Shown: piece after piece, positions 8,890-17,884 of the stretch
Layout of the letters: each line of letters begins with the position of its first letter
Numbering within the stretch: the stretch's first letter is position 1
Source of the DNA: Devosia pacifica
Lineage (GTDB): Bacteria; Pseudomonadota; Alphaproteobacteria; Rhizobiales; Devosiaceae
Reading direction: 5' to 3'
Length of the DNA stretch: 64,000 nucleotides
Assembly: GCF_014652635.1 (NCBI RefSeq)
Contig: NZ_BMZE01000001.1
Coordinates: forward strand, 363,293-427,292
Notes under the pieces: model-generated
Databases searched by the model: none
The model's input: only the letters and a program-made list of their open reading frames with translations
What the model was told of the DNA's origin: nothing
Made by a program: the position numbers and the translations under genes

Positions 8890-10155
8890 ATGGCTCGAAC
8901 TTTCGCCACCGCCATGGCAGGCGCTGCCATAGCTGTCATCGCCACGCAAGGTGCCGCTGCCGTAGAAGCTGCTGATGTCGTTGAGACCTACGCCGATATC
9001 GCACAGGCCACTTACGAGGACAGCCTGGAGACTGCGCAGACGCTGCAGGAAGCAGTCGAGACGCTGATTTCGGAACCGACAGAGGCGAACCTGGAAGCCG
9101 CGAAGCAGGCATGGCTTGCGGCTCGCGTACCGTATCAGCAGACCGAAGCCTATCGCTTTGGCAATGCAATCGTTGACGATTGGGAAGGCAAAGTGAACGC
9201 CTGGCCTCTTGATGAAGGACTGATCGACTATGTCGACAGCTCCTATGGCGGCGAGTCCGACGTCAACGCGTTCTACACCGTCAATGTAATTGCGAACGAT
9301 CGTGTCTCTTCCGGTGGCGTCGATATCGACGTCAGCGAGATCAATCCCGATGTTCTCGCGCAATTGCATGAGGTCGGCGGTGTCGAGGCCAATGTCGCCA
9401 CCGGCTACCATGCCATCGAGTTTTTGCTCTGGGGCCAGGATCTGAACGGGACTAACGCCGGAAGCGGAACCCGCCCGGTCACAGATTTCGATACCGAGAA
9501 CTGCACCGGCGGCAATTGCGAACGCCGCGCCGATTATCTTTCCGCTGCAGCCGATCTTCTCGTGAGCGATCTCGAGGAGATGGTCGGGAACTGGCAGGAC
9601 AATGGCGCTGCCCGTACCGAACTGACCGCCGATCCCGGAGCAGGTATTGCGGCAATGCTCACCGGCCTCGGTTCGCTGTCATACGGCGAACTGGCGGGCG
9701 AGCGCATGAAGCTCGGTCTGCTGCTCAACGACCCCGAGGAAGAGCACGACTGCTTCTCCGACAACACCCATAATTCGCACTACTACGATGTCATGGGCAT
9801 CAGGAACGTCTGGACTGGCACCTATGAAGGGGTCGACGGCGACACAGTCGAGGGCCCGAGCCTTGCGGACTACGTTGCCGAGACCGATGAAGCTTTGGCC
9901 AGCGAAATGGATCAAAAGCTGGGCGCTACCGTCGCTGCCTTCGAAGATCTCAAGGCTCGTGGTGACGACACCGAGGCGTATGACCAGATGATCGGCGAAG
10001 GTAACACGGAAGGGAATGCCGTGGTTCAGGCTGCGATCGATGGTCTCGTCGATCACACCCGCACCCTCGAGCGGATTATCGACGCGCTCAACATCGAAGG
10101 GATCGAGATCGAGGGATCCGACAGTCTCGATAGCCCGAACGCAGTCTTCGGTTGA
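8890..10155 (+). CDS. imelysin family periplasmic protein (iron-associated), first copy
   Basis: A 421-residue secreted protein. A signal peptide covers roughly residues 1-27. The imelysin signature GxHxxE appears as GYHAIE at 172-177, followed by FLLWGQDLNGT. Imelysins (IcmP, EfeO-M75 domains) are periplasmic or surface proteins linked to iron uptake; the histidine and glutamate are proposed metal ligands rather than a proven protease centre. The very acidic composition suits a halotolerant organism. The start at 8890 follows a GGGGGA ribosome site. It is the first of four genes in a row; the order imelysin, di-haem cytochrome, imelysin, DUF1513 resembles iron-regulated clusters in other proteobacteria. 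Confidence 0.9.
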   Translation: MARTFATAMAGAAIAVIATQGAAAVEAADVVETYADIAQATYEDSLETAQTLQEAVETLISEPTEANLEAAKQAWLAARVPYQQTEAYRFGNAIVDDWEGKVNAWPLDEGLIDYVDSSYGGESDVNAFYTVNVIANDRVSSGGVDIDVSEINPDVLAQLHEVGGVEANVATGYHAIEFLLWGQDLNGTNAGSGTRPVTDFDTENCTGGNCERRADYLSAAADLLVSDLEEMVGNWQDNGAARTELTADPGAGIAAMLTGLGSLSYGELAGERMKLGLLLNDPEEEHDCFSDNTHNSHYYDVMGIRNVWTGTYEGVDGDTVEGPSLADYVAETDEALASEMDQKLGATVAAFEDLKARGDDTEAYDQMIGEGNTEGNAVVQAAIDGLVDHTRTLERIIDALNIEGIEIEGSDSLDSPNAVFG

Positions 10156-10163
10156 TTTTATTC

Positions 10164-10188
10164 GGGGCCGGAGTATCCCTCCGGCCCC
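10164..10188 (+). other. intercistronic GC-rich hairpin
   Basis: A perfect 10-base-pair stem, GGGGCCGGAG / CTCCGGCCCC, with a 5-base loop fills the gap between the imelysin stop and the next gene's ribosome site (AGGA at 10189). No T-run follows, so it is not a standard terminator. It may stabilise the upstream message or damp translation of the cytochrome gene, making the two products unequal. Confidence 0.6.
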
Positions 10189-10197
10189 AGGACTACC

Positions 10198-11709
10198 ATG
10201 CAAAAAACCACCTTACTGGCCGGCTTAGCCACTATCTGTATTTTCGCAGCTGCCCCTTGGGCCAGCGATGGATATCTGCGCCTCGACCTCAGCAAAAGCG
10301 ATCGCGAGCGGGTCCAGCAAGTCACGCAGCCTGCCGGCAGCTTTGATGCAGCCGAAGCATTCGAGGCCATGCAGGCCGGAGCGGCCACGTCCACCAAACC
10401 GATAAACGCAAACGCTTTCTCGAATCCCTCCGGCAATCTTTCATTCGAGGACCAGGAGTCGTTCCTGCTCGGAAACGGGCTTTTCCGCAAGGATTGGGCT
10501 ACCTCGCCGTCCTCGACATTGGCGTCCGATGGTCTGGGACCACTGTTCAACGCCCGTTCCTGCCAATCTTGCCATATCAAGGACGGCCGTGGTCACGCGC
10601 CGTTGGATGCGGACGACCCCGCCACGACGATGCTGGTGAGGGTCTCGGTGCCACCTGATGAAGAACAGCAGCTGGCGATCGCCGAAAGCCTCATTCCCGC
10701 TGCCCCTCACCCATCTTACGGCCTCCAGATCCAGGACTTCGCTGCTGCCGGCATACCGGCCGAAGCGCGTGTCAGCGTGAGTTACGAAGACATCGAGGTG
10801 TCGTTGGCCGGCGGCGAGACCGTTTCGCTACGCAAGCCCACGCTCACCCTGTCCAATCCGGGCTATGGCGCCTTCGGCGACGACATGATGCTTTCGGCGC
10901 GTGTAGCCCCGCCCATGATCGGCATGGGACTACTCGAGGCTATCCACCCCTCGGATATTCTCGCGCTTGCCGATCCAGAGGACAGCGATGGGGACGGCAT
11001 TTCCGGGCGGCCCAATTGGGCCCTGAATGAACACGGAGATCCTGTTCTCGGGCGCTTCGGCTGGAAGGCTGCGCAACCTGATGTGGCCATGCAGACGGCG
11101 CACGCCTTCTCGGGCGATATGGGGCTCTCCTCACCCCTGACCCCCAGCCATTGGGGTGACTGTACAGAACGCCAGACAGAATGCCTCGAACTCCCGCATG
11201 GCGCCCAGGAACATCTTGGCGATCAGGAAGTGCCTGGTGAACTCCTCGAACTTGTCAGCTTCTACTCGCGCAATCTGGGGGTTCCCGCGCGCCGAGATGT
11301 CGAGGATGAAGAGGTCCTGCGCGGCAAGCAGATTTTCTACGAGAGCGGGTGCACGAGCTGCCACACGCCGAAATTCGTCACCAGTCGCGATGCCGGCCAC
11401 GAAGCACAGCGGTTTCAACTGATCTGGCCCTACACGGATATGCTTCTTCACGACATGGGCGAAGGCCTCGCGGACAATCGTTCGGAAGGTCAGGCAAATG
11501 GTCGCGAGTGGCGCACACCGCCGCTCTGGGGTATTGGCCTCACCGGCACGGTCAACGACGAAGCAACGTTTCTTCATGACGGGCGCGCCCGAACCATTCT
11601 GAAAGCGATCGTCTGGCATGGTGGCGAAGCACAAGCTGCGCGCGATGCGGTCGTCGCCCTGCAACCTGGCGACCGAGAGGCGCTGCTGACCTATCTGGAG
11701 TCGCTGTAA
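10198..11709 (+). CDS. di-haem oxidoreductase family c-type cytochrome
   Basis: A 503-residue exported protein with an N-terminal signal peptide and two haem c attachment sites, CQSCH at 122-126 and CTSCH at 385-389, as expected for the DHOR family often annotated as thiol oxidoreductase. The segment LHDMGEGLADNRSEG near the C terminus is typical. It should reside in the periplasm and pass electrons; the substrate is unknown. Sitting between two imelysin genes points to redox chemistry of iron, for instance converting Fe(II) to Fe(III) during uptake, but that is inference. It overlaps the next gene by one base. Confidence 0.9.
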   Translation: MQKTTLLAGLATICIFAAAPWASDGYLRLDLSKSDRERVQQVTQPAGSFDAAEAFEAMQAGAATSTKPINANAFSNPSGNLSFEDQESFLLGNGLFRKDWATSPSSTLASDGLGPLFNARSCQSCHIKDGRGHAPLDADDPATTMLVRVSVPPDEEQQLAIAESLIPAAPHPSYGLQIQDFAAAGIPAEARVSVSYEDIEVSLAGGETVSLRKPTLTLSNPGYGAFGDDMMLSARVAPPMIGMGLLEAIHPSDILALADPEDSDGDGISGRPNWALNEHGDPVLGRFGWKAAQPDVAMQTAHAFSGDMGLSSPLTPSHWGDCTERQTECLELPHGAQEHLGDQEVPGELLELVSFYSRNLGVPARRDVEDEEVLRGKQIFYESGCTSCHTPKFVTSRDAGHEAQRFQLIWPYTDMLLHDMGEGLADNRSEGQANGREWRTPPLWGIGLTGTVNDEATFLHDGRARTILKAIVWHGGEAQAARDAVVALQPGDREALLTYLESL

Positions 11710-12788
11710 TGCGCATTCTGCATGTTGCCACCCTGATCGTTGGACTGTTCTCCAGCTCACCCGTCCTGGCGGACGAACCGTTGATCGGTCCGGACTTCGG
11801 TCGGAACATTGCGGATGGCTTTGCTATACCGGTCACGACCGAATTTTCCGCCGCAACCGAGAACCTCGCCGCATCCGGTACGGCCCTTTGCACCACACCG
11901 TCTCCACAAGCGCTGAACAGCATGCGGGAGAGCTTTGCCGACGTGGTGACCACCTGGGGTGAGCTGTCGGTGCTTCGCTTTGGCCCGCTGACGAGCGAGA
12001 ACCGCTATGAACGCCTCTTCTTTTGGCCAGACCCGCGCGGCGTTATCCTTCGGCAGGTTCAGGAAGTGCTTGCTGAACAAGAGTCTACAGCCACGAGCGC
12101 GGATACCCTCGCCGAAAAAAGTATCGCGGTACAGGGGATGCCGGCGCTCGAATACCTCCTGTGGGGCTCTGGTGCCGAACAGCTAGCGACGGGCGATGAT
12201 GCCTTCCGCTGCAACTATGCAGCAGCAGCCGCGGAGAATCTGCACGGTTTGGCGGTCGAAATTGAAGACCGTTGGCGCGAAGGCAGCGACTTTCACGCCG
12301 CGTTCACAGAGCCAGGCCCCGATCGCGAACTCTACCGCGACAACCGCGAAGTCGCGAACGAGTTCGTGAAGGCGCTGGCGACCACTCTGCAGTTCACCAT
12401 GAACGCTGAGCTCGGACCAGCCGCGGGCGAGTCCCTGGAAACTGCCGCGCCTAGACGCGCCCCACTGTGGCGCAGCGACCTGACCTTCCAGCTGCTGGCA
12501 GCGCATTTGAACGGTCTTGATCGCCTCGTCGCCGCAACGCAACTCGAAGACACGCTCGGGCTTAACGCCGCGACGGTCGTATCGACCCTCCGATTTGATC
12601 TGCAATCTGCGCGTGATGCATTGCTGAGTATCGAAACCCCGGTAGAGGCAGCATTCTATGATGCCGCAGGTTGGGAGAAGCTGCGCTATGCCGGCCTGAC
12701 AATCGGCTATGCCAACACCACCGTGCATGACATGCTGACCGGCGCGATCGGTCTCGTGATGGGCTTCAATGCGCTCGACGGCGATTGA
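11709..12788 (+). CDS. imelysin family protein, second copy with altered motif
   Basis: A 359-residue secreted protein with a signal peptide ending near residue 21 (VLADEP). The imelysin-like region aligns around GMPALEYLLWGSG at 143-155. Here the GxHxxE histidine is proline (P145) while E148 is kept, so metal binding must differ from the first copy. Translation is coupled: the ATG shares one base with the upstream TAA. Presumably it works with the cytochrome and DUF1513 protein in the periplasm. Known from the family: paralogous imelysins with degenerate motifs occur in such clusters. Confidence 0.85.
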   Translation: MRILHVATLIVGLFSSSPVLADEPLIGPDFGRNIADGFAIPVTTEFSAATENLAASGTALCTTPSPQALNSMRESFADVVTTWGELSVLRFGPLTSENRYERLFFWPDPRGVILRQVQEVLAEQESTATSADTLAEKSIAVQGMPALEYLLWGSGAEQLATGDDAFRCNYAAAAAENLHGLAVEIEDRWREGSDFHAAFTEPGPDRELYRDNREVANEFVKALATTLQFTMNAELGPAAGESLETAAPRRAPLWRSDLTFQLLAAHLNGLDRLVAATQLEDTLGLNAATVVSTLRFDLQSARDALLSIETPVEAAFYDAAGWEKLRYAGLTIGYANTTVHDMLTGAIGLVMGFNALDGD

Positions 12789-13878
12789 TCGGCGCACCTT
12801 TCTGGCCCTTGCGGCCTCGGCCCTGGGGCAGACCAGCCTCGGCTGGGCGTCGGAACTGCCTTCGCAGGCGCTCTATATCGGCGCGCGGCGGGTCGGACAG
12901 AACTATGAAGCGGCGATAATTGATGAGCGCGGCAAGGACCAGCTGGTCCTGCCGCTCGAGGATCGCGGCCATTCCTTCGCCATCGACGCCGAGGGAAACC
13001 GCGCCGTCGCCTTCGCCCGATCCCCCGGCAGGTTTGCCGTCCTCTTATCGCTCGATGGCAGCACTGAACCTGTCGCACTGCCTGTCGACCCGGAGCGGCA
13101 TTTCTTCGGACACGGGGCCTTTGGCAGCAATGGCCGTCTGCTGTTTGCGACTGAGAACGATTATGACGCCGGGCGCGGCGTGATTGGCGTCTATGACGTC
13201 GCCGGCGGCAACCGCCGGATTGGCGAATTCACAACGGGTGGCGTCGGCCCGCACGAGGCCATTCTAATGCCCGATGGGCGGACCCTGGTCACCGGCAATG
13301 GCGGCATTCTCACGCATCCCGATTATGATGGCATCGATCTGAACCTTGCCGATATGCGTCCGAGTCTCGCCTATTCTGATATCGAAACCGGTGACCTTCT
13401 CGAGGTCGCCACCCTGCCGCCCGCGTTGCACCAGCTCTCGATCCGCCATCTGGCTGTCTCGGCAGATGGCGCCGTCTGGTTCGGCTGCCAGCATCAGGGG
13501 CCGCGCACCGAGCGGCCGCCGCTCATCGGCCGGCATCGCCGCGGCCGCGACATCGAACTGTTCTTCGCCCCGCCCGATGTGCTTCGCCAGATGGACAACT
13601 ATGTCGGCTCCATCGCCGTCGACCGCTCCGGCACAGTGGTTGCCGCCGCATCTCCGCGTGGCGGCATGATCGCCTACTGGGATGCAACAACCGGCAGATA
13701 TCTTGGCATGCAACAGCTCGCGGATGGCTGCGGAATCGCCCCGCTCGGCGAACAAAGCCTGCTCTCGACCAGTGGCCGCGGCGCCATCGCGGTCACCGGC
13801 CCCGATCGCTTCGAAAGCCTGCGCCCCGAAGACCGCACTGCCCCCGAATGGGATCACCATCTGAGGCTCGTGATCTAG
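12769..13878 (+). CDS. DUF1513 beta-propeller-like protein
   Basis: A 369-residue protein of the DUF1513 family. It opens with a twin-arginine-like DRRTFLALAAS signal and continues with repeated strand-rich segments (GHGAFGSNGRLLFATEND, GVGPHEAILMPDGRTLVTGNGG, HQLSIRHLAVSADGAVW) that look like propeller blades. The partner role in imelysin clusters is undefined. It overlaps the second imelysin gene by 20 bases, so the four genes are clearly one operon. Export by Tat is suggested but the signal is short. Confidence 0.85.
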   Translation: MRSTAIDRRTFLALAASALGQTSLGWASELPSQALYIGARRVGQNYEAAIIDERGKDQLVLPLEDRGHSFAIDAEGNRAVAFARSPGRFAVLLSLDGSTEPVALPVDPERHFFGHGAFGSNGRLLFATENDYDAGRGVIGVYDVAGGNRRIGEFTTGGVGPHEAILMPDGRTLVTGNGGILTHPDYDGIDLNLADMRPSLAYSDIETGDLLEVATLPPALHQLSIRHLAVSADGAVWFGCQHQGPRTERPPLIGRHRRGRDIELFFAPPDVLRQMDNYVGSIAVDRSGTVVAAASPRGGMIAYWDATTGRYLGMQQLADGCGIAPLGEQSLLSTSGRGAIAVTGPDRFESLRPEDRTAPEWDHHLRLVI

Positions 13879-13880
13879 AG

Positions 13881-15584
13881 CTAGCTCTCCATGCGTCCCG
13901 TACGTGCCAGCAACACCACCGGCAGCATGCCGATCGCCACGATGATCAGCGCCGCAACAGCCGCATTCTCATAGGTTCCACGCACGGCCTCGCCATAAAG
14001 CATGGTCGAAAGCGTCTCGACGTTGAGCGGGCGCAGCAGCAAAGTTGCCGGAAGCTCCTTCATGCAATCGACGAACACCAGCAGACCCGCCGCCACCAGC
14101 GCCCGCTTCGAGAGCGGCAGATGCACCCGCAGCATGGTGCCGGTCGCGGTCTGCCCGAGCGTCCTCGCCGCATGGTCGTAAGCCAGCGGAATGCGGCTGA
14201 AGCCCGCCTCGATACCGCCTGCGGAGATTGCCATGAACCGCACCGAGTACGCGTAGATCATCGCCGCACCGGAGCCGAGCAGCAACAGTCCCGTCGAGTA
14301 GCCGAACCATGCCTGCATGGTCGCATCGAGCGTTCGGTCGAAAAAAGCCACCGGCACCAGAATGCCAATGCCCAGCACGGTTCCTGGCATCGCATATCCG
14401 AGCACGGCGAGCCGCGTAGACGCTGTCGTCAGCCGCCCAGAGCCAATCCGGGCGGCGTAAGCCAGCACGAAGCCCAATGCCACGACCAGTATCGTCGCTA
14501 TTGCCGAATACGCGACCGTATTCAGTGTCGCGCTGATGAGCGCGCCGGAGAAGCCTGCAAACTCTATGCGCTCGATCGCCTCAACCAGAAGGTAAAGCCC
14601 CGGTCCTACGAACCCGATGAGTACCGGCAGCGCCCCGAGAGCGAACGCCAGCCCTGACTTTACGCCTGTCAGTCTCTGCGGCTGCATTGGCCGTGCCCGC
14701 TGCACACCAGCCGCGAAACTTTGCTTTCGCCGGGCCCAGCGTTCGAGCGAAATCAGCGCCACCACGACGATCAGCATGGCGATGGCGATCTGCGCCGCGC
14801 CGGGCAGATCGGAGCGAATGATCCATGTCGTGTAGACGGATGCCGTCAGCGTCCGCACCCCGAGAAACTGCGCGGCGCCCACGTCATTGAGCGCCTCCAT
14901 AAGCGCCAGGCTCGTTCCCACGGCGATCGCCGGACGCGCTAGTGGCAGAACCACCCGCCAGAAGACGCTGAACGGCCCTGCCCCAAGTGTTCGTGCCACT
15001 TCGATCTGATTAGCGGCCTGCGTCAGAAACATAGCCCGTGTCGTCAGGTAGACGTAGGGATAGAGCACCAGCCCGAAGACCATGATCGCGCCCCACATCG
15101 ACCGTAGGTCGGGCAGCCGGAAATCGCGCGGGCTGTCATATCCGAGCATCGCTCGGATCACCCCCTGCACCGGGCCCAGCGGGCTCAGAACATCAAGATA
15201 GGCATAAGCCATGATGTAGGTGGGAACGGCCAGAGGCAGCAGCAGAGCCCACTCGAGCACGCCACGCCCGCGAAAGTCGTAAGCTGAGACGAGCCATGCT
15301 GTACCAGTCCCGACAACTGCGGCTATACAGCCAGCCCCGATAAGCAACAGCGCTGTGTTCTTCGTGGCTTGCGGCAATACATTTGCCAGCACGTGCGACC
15401 ACAGCTCACCGTCTCCGCCCGCTGCCGTGCCGGCAATGGTCAGGATCGGCAGGATCACCAGAGCGGCAACAAGATAAGCCACGGCCTGCCATGCAGTCAG
15501 ACGAAAAGGCCGGCGAGCCGGCCCGCTTCTTGCGCGGGACGTCTCGCCGATCCTGTCTTCCCAGTTGGCGGCCTGTGCCGGCAC
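13881..15584 (-). CDS. fbpB: ferric iron ABC transporter permease (FbpB-like)
   Basis: A 567-residue inner-membrane protein with about twelve helices: two fused binding-protein-dependent permease domains, as in FbpB/AfuB. Each half has an EAA loop that contacts the ATPase, EVARTLGAGPFSVFWRVVLP and DHAARTLGQTATGTMLRVHL. It starts 2 bases after fbpA on the same strand, so the two are cotranscribed. It is convergent with the imelysin operon, the two stops almost touching, which places two iron systems side by side. Iron as substrate is inferred from family and context. Confidence 0.9.
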   Translation of the reverse strand: MPAQAANWEDRIGETSRARSGPARRPFRLTAWQAVAYLVAALVILPILTIAGTAAGGDGELWSHVLANVLPQATKNTALLLIGAGCIAAVVGTGTAWLVSAYDFRGRGVLEWALLLPLAVPTYIMAYAYLDVLSPLGPVQGVIRAMLGYDSPRDFRLPDLRSMWGAIMVFGLVLYPYVYLTTRAMFLTQAANQIEVARTLGAGPFSVFWRVVLPLARPAIAVGTSLALMEALNDVGAAQFLGVRTLTASVYTTWIIRSDLPGAAQIAIAMLIVVVALISLERWARRKQSFAAGVQRARPMQPQRLTGVKSGLAFALGALPVLIGFVGPGLYLLVEAIERIEFAGFSGALISATLNTVAYSAIATILVVALGFVLAYAARIGSGRLTTASTRLAVLGYAMPGTVLGIGILVPVAFFDRTLDATMQAWFGYSTGLLLLGSGAAMIYAYSVRFMAISAGGIEAGFSRIPLAYDHAARTLGQTATGTMLRVHLPLSKRALVAAGLLVFVDCMKELPATLLLRPLNVETLSTMLYGEAVRGTYENAAVAALIIVAIGMLPVVLLARTGRMES

Positions 15585-15586
15585 GC

Positions 15587-16612
15587 TCAGTTCTCGAACG
15601 TGTCGAAATTCACTTCATCGACGAGTTCGCTGGCGCGTTCGCGATTGGCGACGACCTCTTCGAACGGCATGTCGTCCGGCTCAAGCGTGCCGAATTCGGC
15701 GATGATCGGATTGAGCTCCGCTGTCGGGGAAACCGGATACTCGAAATTGGCTTCGGCATAGATGGCCTGAGCCTCGTCCGATACAAGAAACTCCAGCAAA
15801 CGGACAGCGTCGTCCTTGTTCGGCGCGTGTGCTGCGACTGCCGCCCCGGAGATGTTGACCTGCGTGCCGCCGTTTTCGAACGTCGGCAGGATGACCTTCA
15901 TCTCTTCCGCCCACGATTGCTGATCAGGCCCGCCTGCACCGCTGGTCATCAGCCCGACATAGTACGAGTTCCCTACGGCAATATCGCAGATTCCGGCCGC
16001 GATATCGCGCGCGCCATCGCGATCGCCACCGGCCGCCACCCGCGCTTGATTGGCTTTCAGACCCTCGAGCCAAGAACGCGTCTCCTCTTCGCCGTGCTTG
16101 ACGAGATAAGTGGCGAACAAGGCGGTGTTATAGGGGTGTTGACCAGAGCGGATGCACAGCCGATTGCGCCACTGCTCATCGGCAAGGTCTTCGTAAGTGA
16201 TGCTATCCAGCTCGAGATCCTTGGCGGCGTAGATAACGCGTGCACGCGCCGAGAGTGCAAACCAGTTGTTGTCCTCTCCGCGCAGATTTGCCGGGATCGT
16301 CTCTGTCAGAACTTCGGAATTGATCGGCTGGGTAAGGCCGCGCCCCACCAGATCGATGAGGATGCCGAAATCCACTGTCATCAGCAGGTCAGCAGGGGAG
16401 CTTTCGCCCTCAGCCTCGACGCGCTCGGCCAGGCCATCCTGCAGAAAGACCGTGTTGACGCTGACTCCGGTTTCTTCGGTGAAAGCTTCAAGAAGCGGCT
16501 GTACGAGGCCAGGTTCACGCGTGGTGTAAAGGTTCACCTCTTGGCCCAGAGCCGGGCCGATGGCCGACAATGCCAGGACTGTCGCAAGGCCAGTTGCTAT
16601 CGAAAACTTCAT
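15587..16612 (-). CDS. fbpA: ferric iron ABC transporter substrate-binding protein (FbpA/FutA-like)
   Basis: A 341-residue periplasmic binding protein with a signal peptide ending near ALGQ (residue 24), then VNLYTTREPG, the usual start of class II ferric-binding proteins. The GNSYYVGLM segment carries the tandem tyrosines that ligate Fe(III). Start chosen at 16612 because GGGAGAGC lies just upstream and the signal peptide begins there; the longer frame to 16675 would cross the possible operator. It is followed at 2 bases by the permease gene. Confidence 0.92.
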   Translation of the reverse strand: MKFSIATGLATVLALSAIGPALGQEVNLYTTREPGLVQPLLEAFTEETGVSVNTVFLQDGLAERVEAEGESSPADLLMTVDFGILIDLVGRGLTQPINSEVLTETIPANLRGEDNNWFALSARARVIYAAKDLELDSITYEDLADEQWRNRLCIRSGQHPYNTALFATYLVKHGEEETRSWLEGLKANQARVAAGGDRDGARDIAAGICDIAVGNSYYVGLMTSGAGGPDQQSWAEEMKVILPTFENGGTQVNISGAAVAAHAPNKDDAVRLLEFLVSDEAQAIYAEANFEYPVSPTAELNPIIAEFGTLEPDDMPFEEVVANRERASELVDEVNFDTFEN

Positions 16613-16659
16613 GACGCTCTCCCGCAAATTGTAATTCGCAAGGAGCCGATACCCATAGT

Positions 16660-16707
16660 TGACCGTGGGTGTCAAGTAATACTGAAATAGCCTGGAATCG
16701 TTCTAAG
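16660..16707. promoter_or_regulatory. putative iron-regulatory sites upstream of fbpA
   Basis: TTGAC-N7-GTCAA at 16659-16675 contains TGA-N9-TCA (16660-16674), the RirA operator pattern, with perfect 5-base arms. Next to it, 16691-16707 reads CCTGGAA-TCG-TTCTAAG; the right half matches six of seven bases of the Irr box half-site TTCTAAA, the left only four. Both lie in the 95-base gap between fbpC and fbpA, so fbpA-fbpB may have their own iron-responsive promoter. The first site is the stronger; neither is proven. Confidence 0.4.
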
Positions 16708-17802
16708 CTATTGCGCCGCCTTCATAACCTGCCTCAGCCTGTTATGTGCTTTTGTATCAACAGGAAAGATCAGGACATCTTCCTCGGCGATTGCAAGGTG
16801 CACGCGGTCGCCCTCGCGCAGGGCGTGACGCAGGCTGGTGCGCATGACCACCGGTTGCGCGAGATCCCTGACCTTTAGGAGCACCTCATCGATTTCGCCC
16901 AGCAGCCTCCGTTCAAGGACCTGCGCCGGCACACCGCTTTCGGCAAATCGGATAGCTTCCGGACGTATGTAGATATCCATCTGTTCCGCGGAATCGTTCG
17001 GGGCAGCAAACGTGCCCATCGGCGACGACAGACGTCCATCGCTCATCACGCCCAGGAAGCGGTTTATCCGGCTGAAGAACCGGGCTGTATAGGCATGTTG
17101 TGGTGTGCGGTAGAGCGCCTCGCCTGTACCGGTCTCCACGACGCGGCCCGCGTCCATCAGAATAACGGTATCGCCGAACGCCAGAGCCTCCTCTGGGTCG
17201 TGCGTCACGATGATCGCTGTGGTTCCCAGCGACTTAAGCAGTGCTCGCGTTTCCAGCCTGACCGTCTCACGAAGCCCCCGGTCGAGATTCGAAAATGGCT
17301 CGTCCATGAGCAGCACATCGGGTTGTGGGGCAAGCGCCCGCGCCAAGGCAACGCGCTGTTGTTCGCCGCCTGACAGCATGTGCGGATATCGGTCAGCCAG
17401 CGCCACAATCCCGATCCGGTCGATCATCTGGGCAACCCGGCGTTGGGTATCCTGCCGGTTCAGCCCTTTGAGTCCGAACGCGATATTTCGCTTCACGTCC
17501 ATATGCGGAAACAGCGCGTAGTCCTGAAACATCAGGCCGACATTGCGTCGTTCTGGCGGCGTCGTGCCGCCCGCTGAGCTGACGCGCTTTCCTTTGAGGA
17601 GAATCTGGCCTGCACTTATGTCTTCGACGCCGGCAATCGACCGCAGCAAGGTGGATTTGCCACATCCGGACTGTCCCACAAGACACGCGATTTCGCCCTT
17701 GTGCAGGTTCAACGAAATTGCGTCCAGCGCCTTAACATTGCCAAACCACTTGCCGACCGCATCGATCGTCAGCACGAGGTCGTTTTTTGTTTCGTTAGCC
17801 AT
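16708..17802 (-). CDS. fbpC: ferric iron ABC transporter ATP-binding protein (FbpC-like)
   Basis: A 364-residue ABC ATPase. Walker A GQSGCGKST near residues 43-51, Q-loop in LMFQDYALFP, signature LSGGEQQRVALARA, Walker B VLLMDEPFSNLD, and the switch histidine in VTHDPEEA are all intact. A C-terminal TOBE-like domain (IYIRPEAIRFA) fits the iron/spermidine/molybdate importer group. Together with fbpA and fbpB it makes a complete ferric importer; it lies 95 bases upstream of fbpA on the same strand. Confidence 0.92.
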   Translation of the reverse strand: MANETKNDLVLTIDAVGKWFGNVKALDAISLNLHKGEIACLVGQSGCGKSTLLRSIAGVEDISAGQILLKGKRVSSAGGTTPPERRNVGLMFQDYALFPHMDVKRNIAFGLKGLNRQDTQRRVAQMIDRIGIVALADRYPHMLSGGEQQRVALARALAPQPDVLLMDEPFSNLDRGLRETVRLETRALLKSLGTTAIIVTHDPEEALAFGDTVILMDAGRVVETGTGEALYRTPQHAYTARFFSRINRFLGVMSDGRLSSPMGTFAAPNDSAEQMDIYIRPEAIRFAESGVPAQVLERRLLGEIDEVLLKVRDLAQPVVMRTSLRHALREGDRVHLAIAEEDVLIFPVDTKAHNRLRQVMKAAQ

Positions 17803-17884
17803 GCCAGTCCCTCAGCAGACCTATGGCCCTGCCATAAGCCGCTTGAGGCTGCTGTGCAAACCGGCGACGCCGTTTTTAGACGTG

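Noticed and set aside
13848-14657. 269-codon plus-strand frame opposite fbpB
   Set aside because: Histidine/arginine-rich composition typical of an antisense frame; fbpB is clear on the other strand.
15383-16690. 435-codon plus-strand frame opposite fbpA
   Set aside because: Shadow of the binding-protein gene; residues show no family features.
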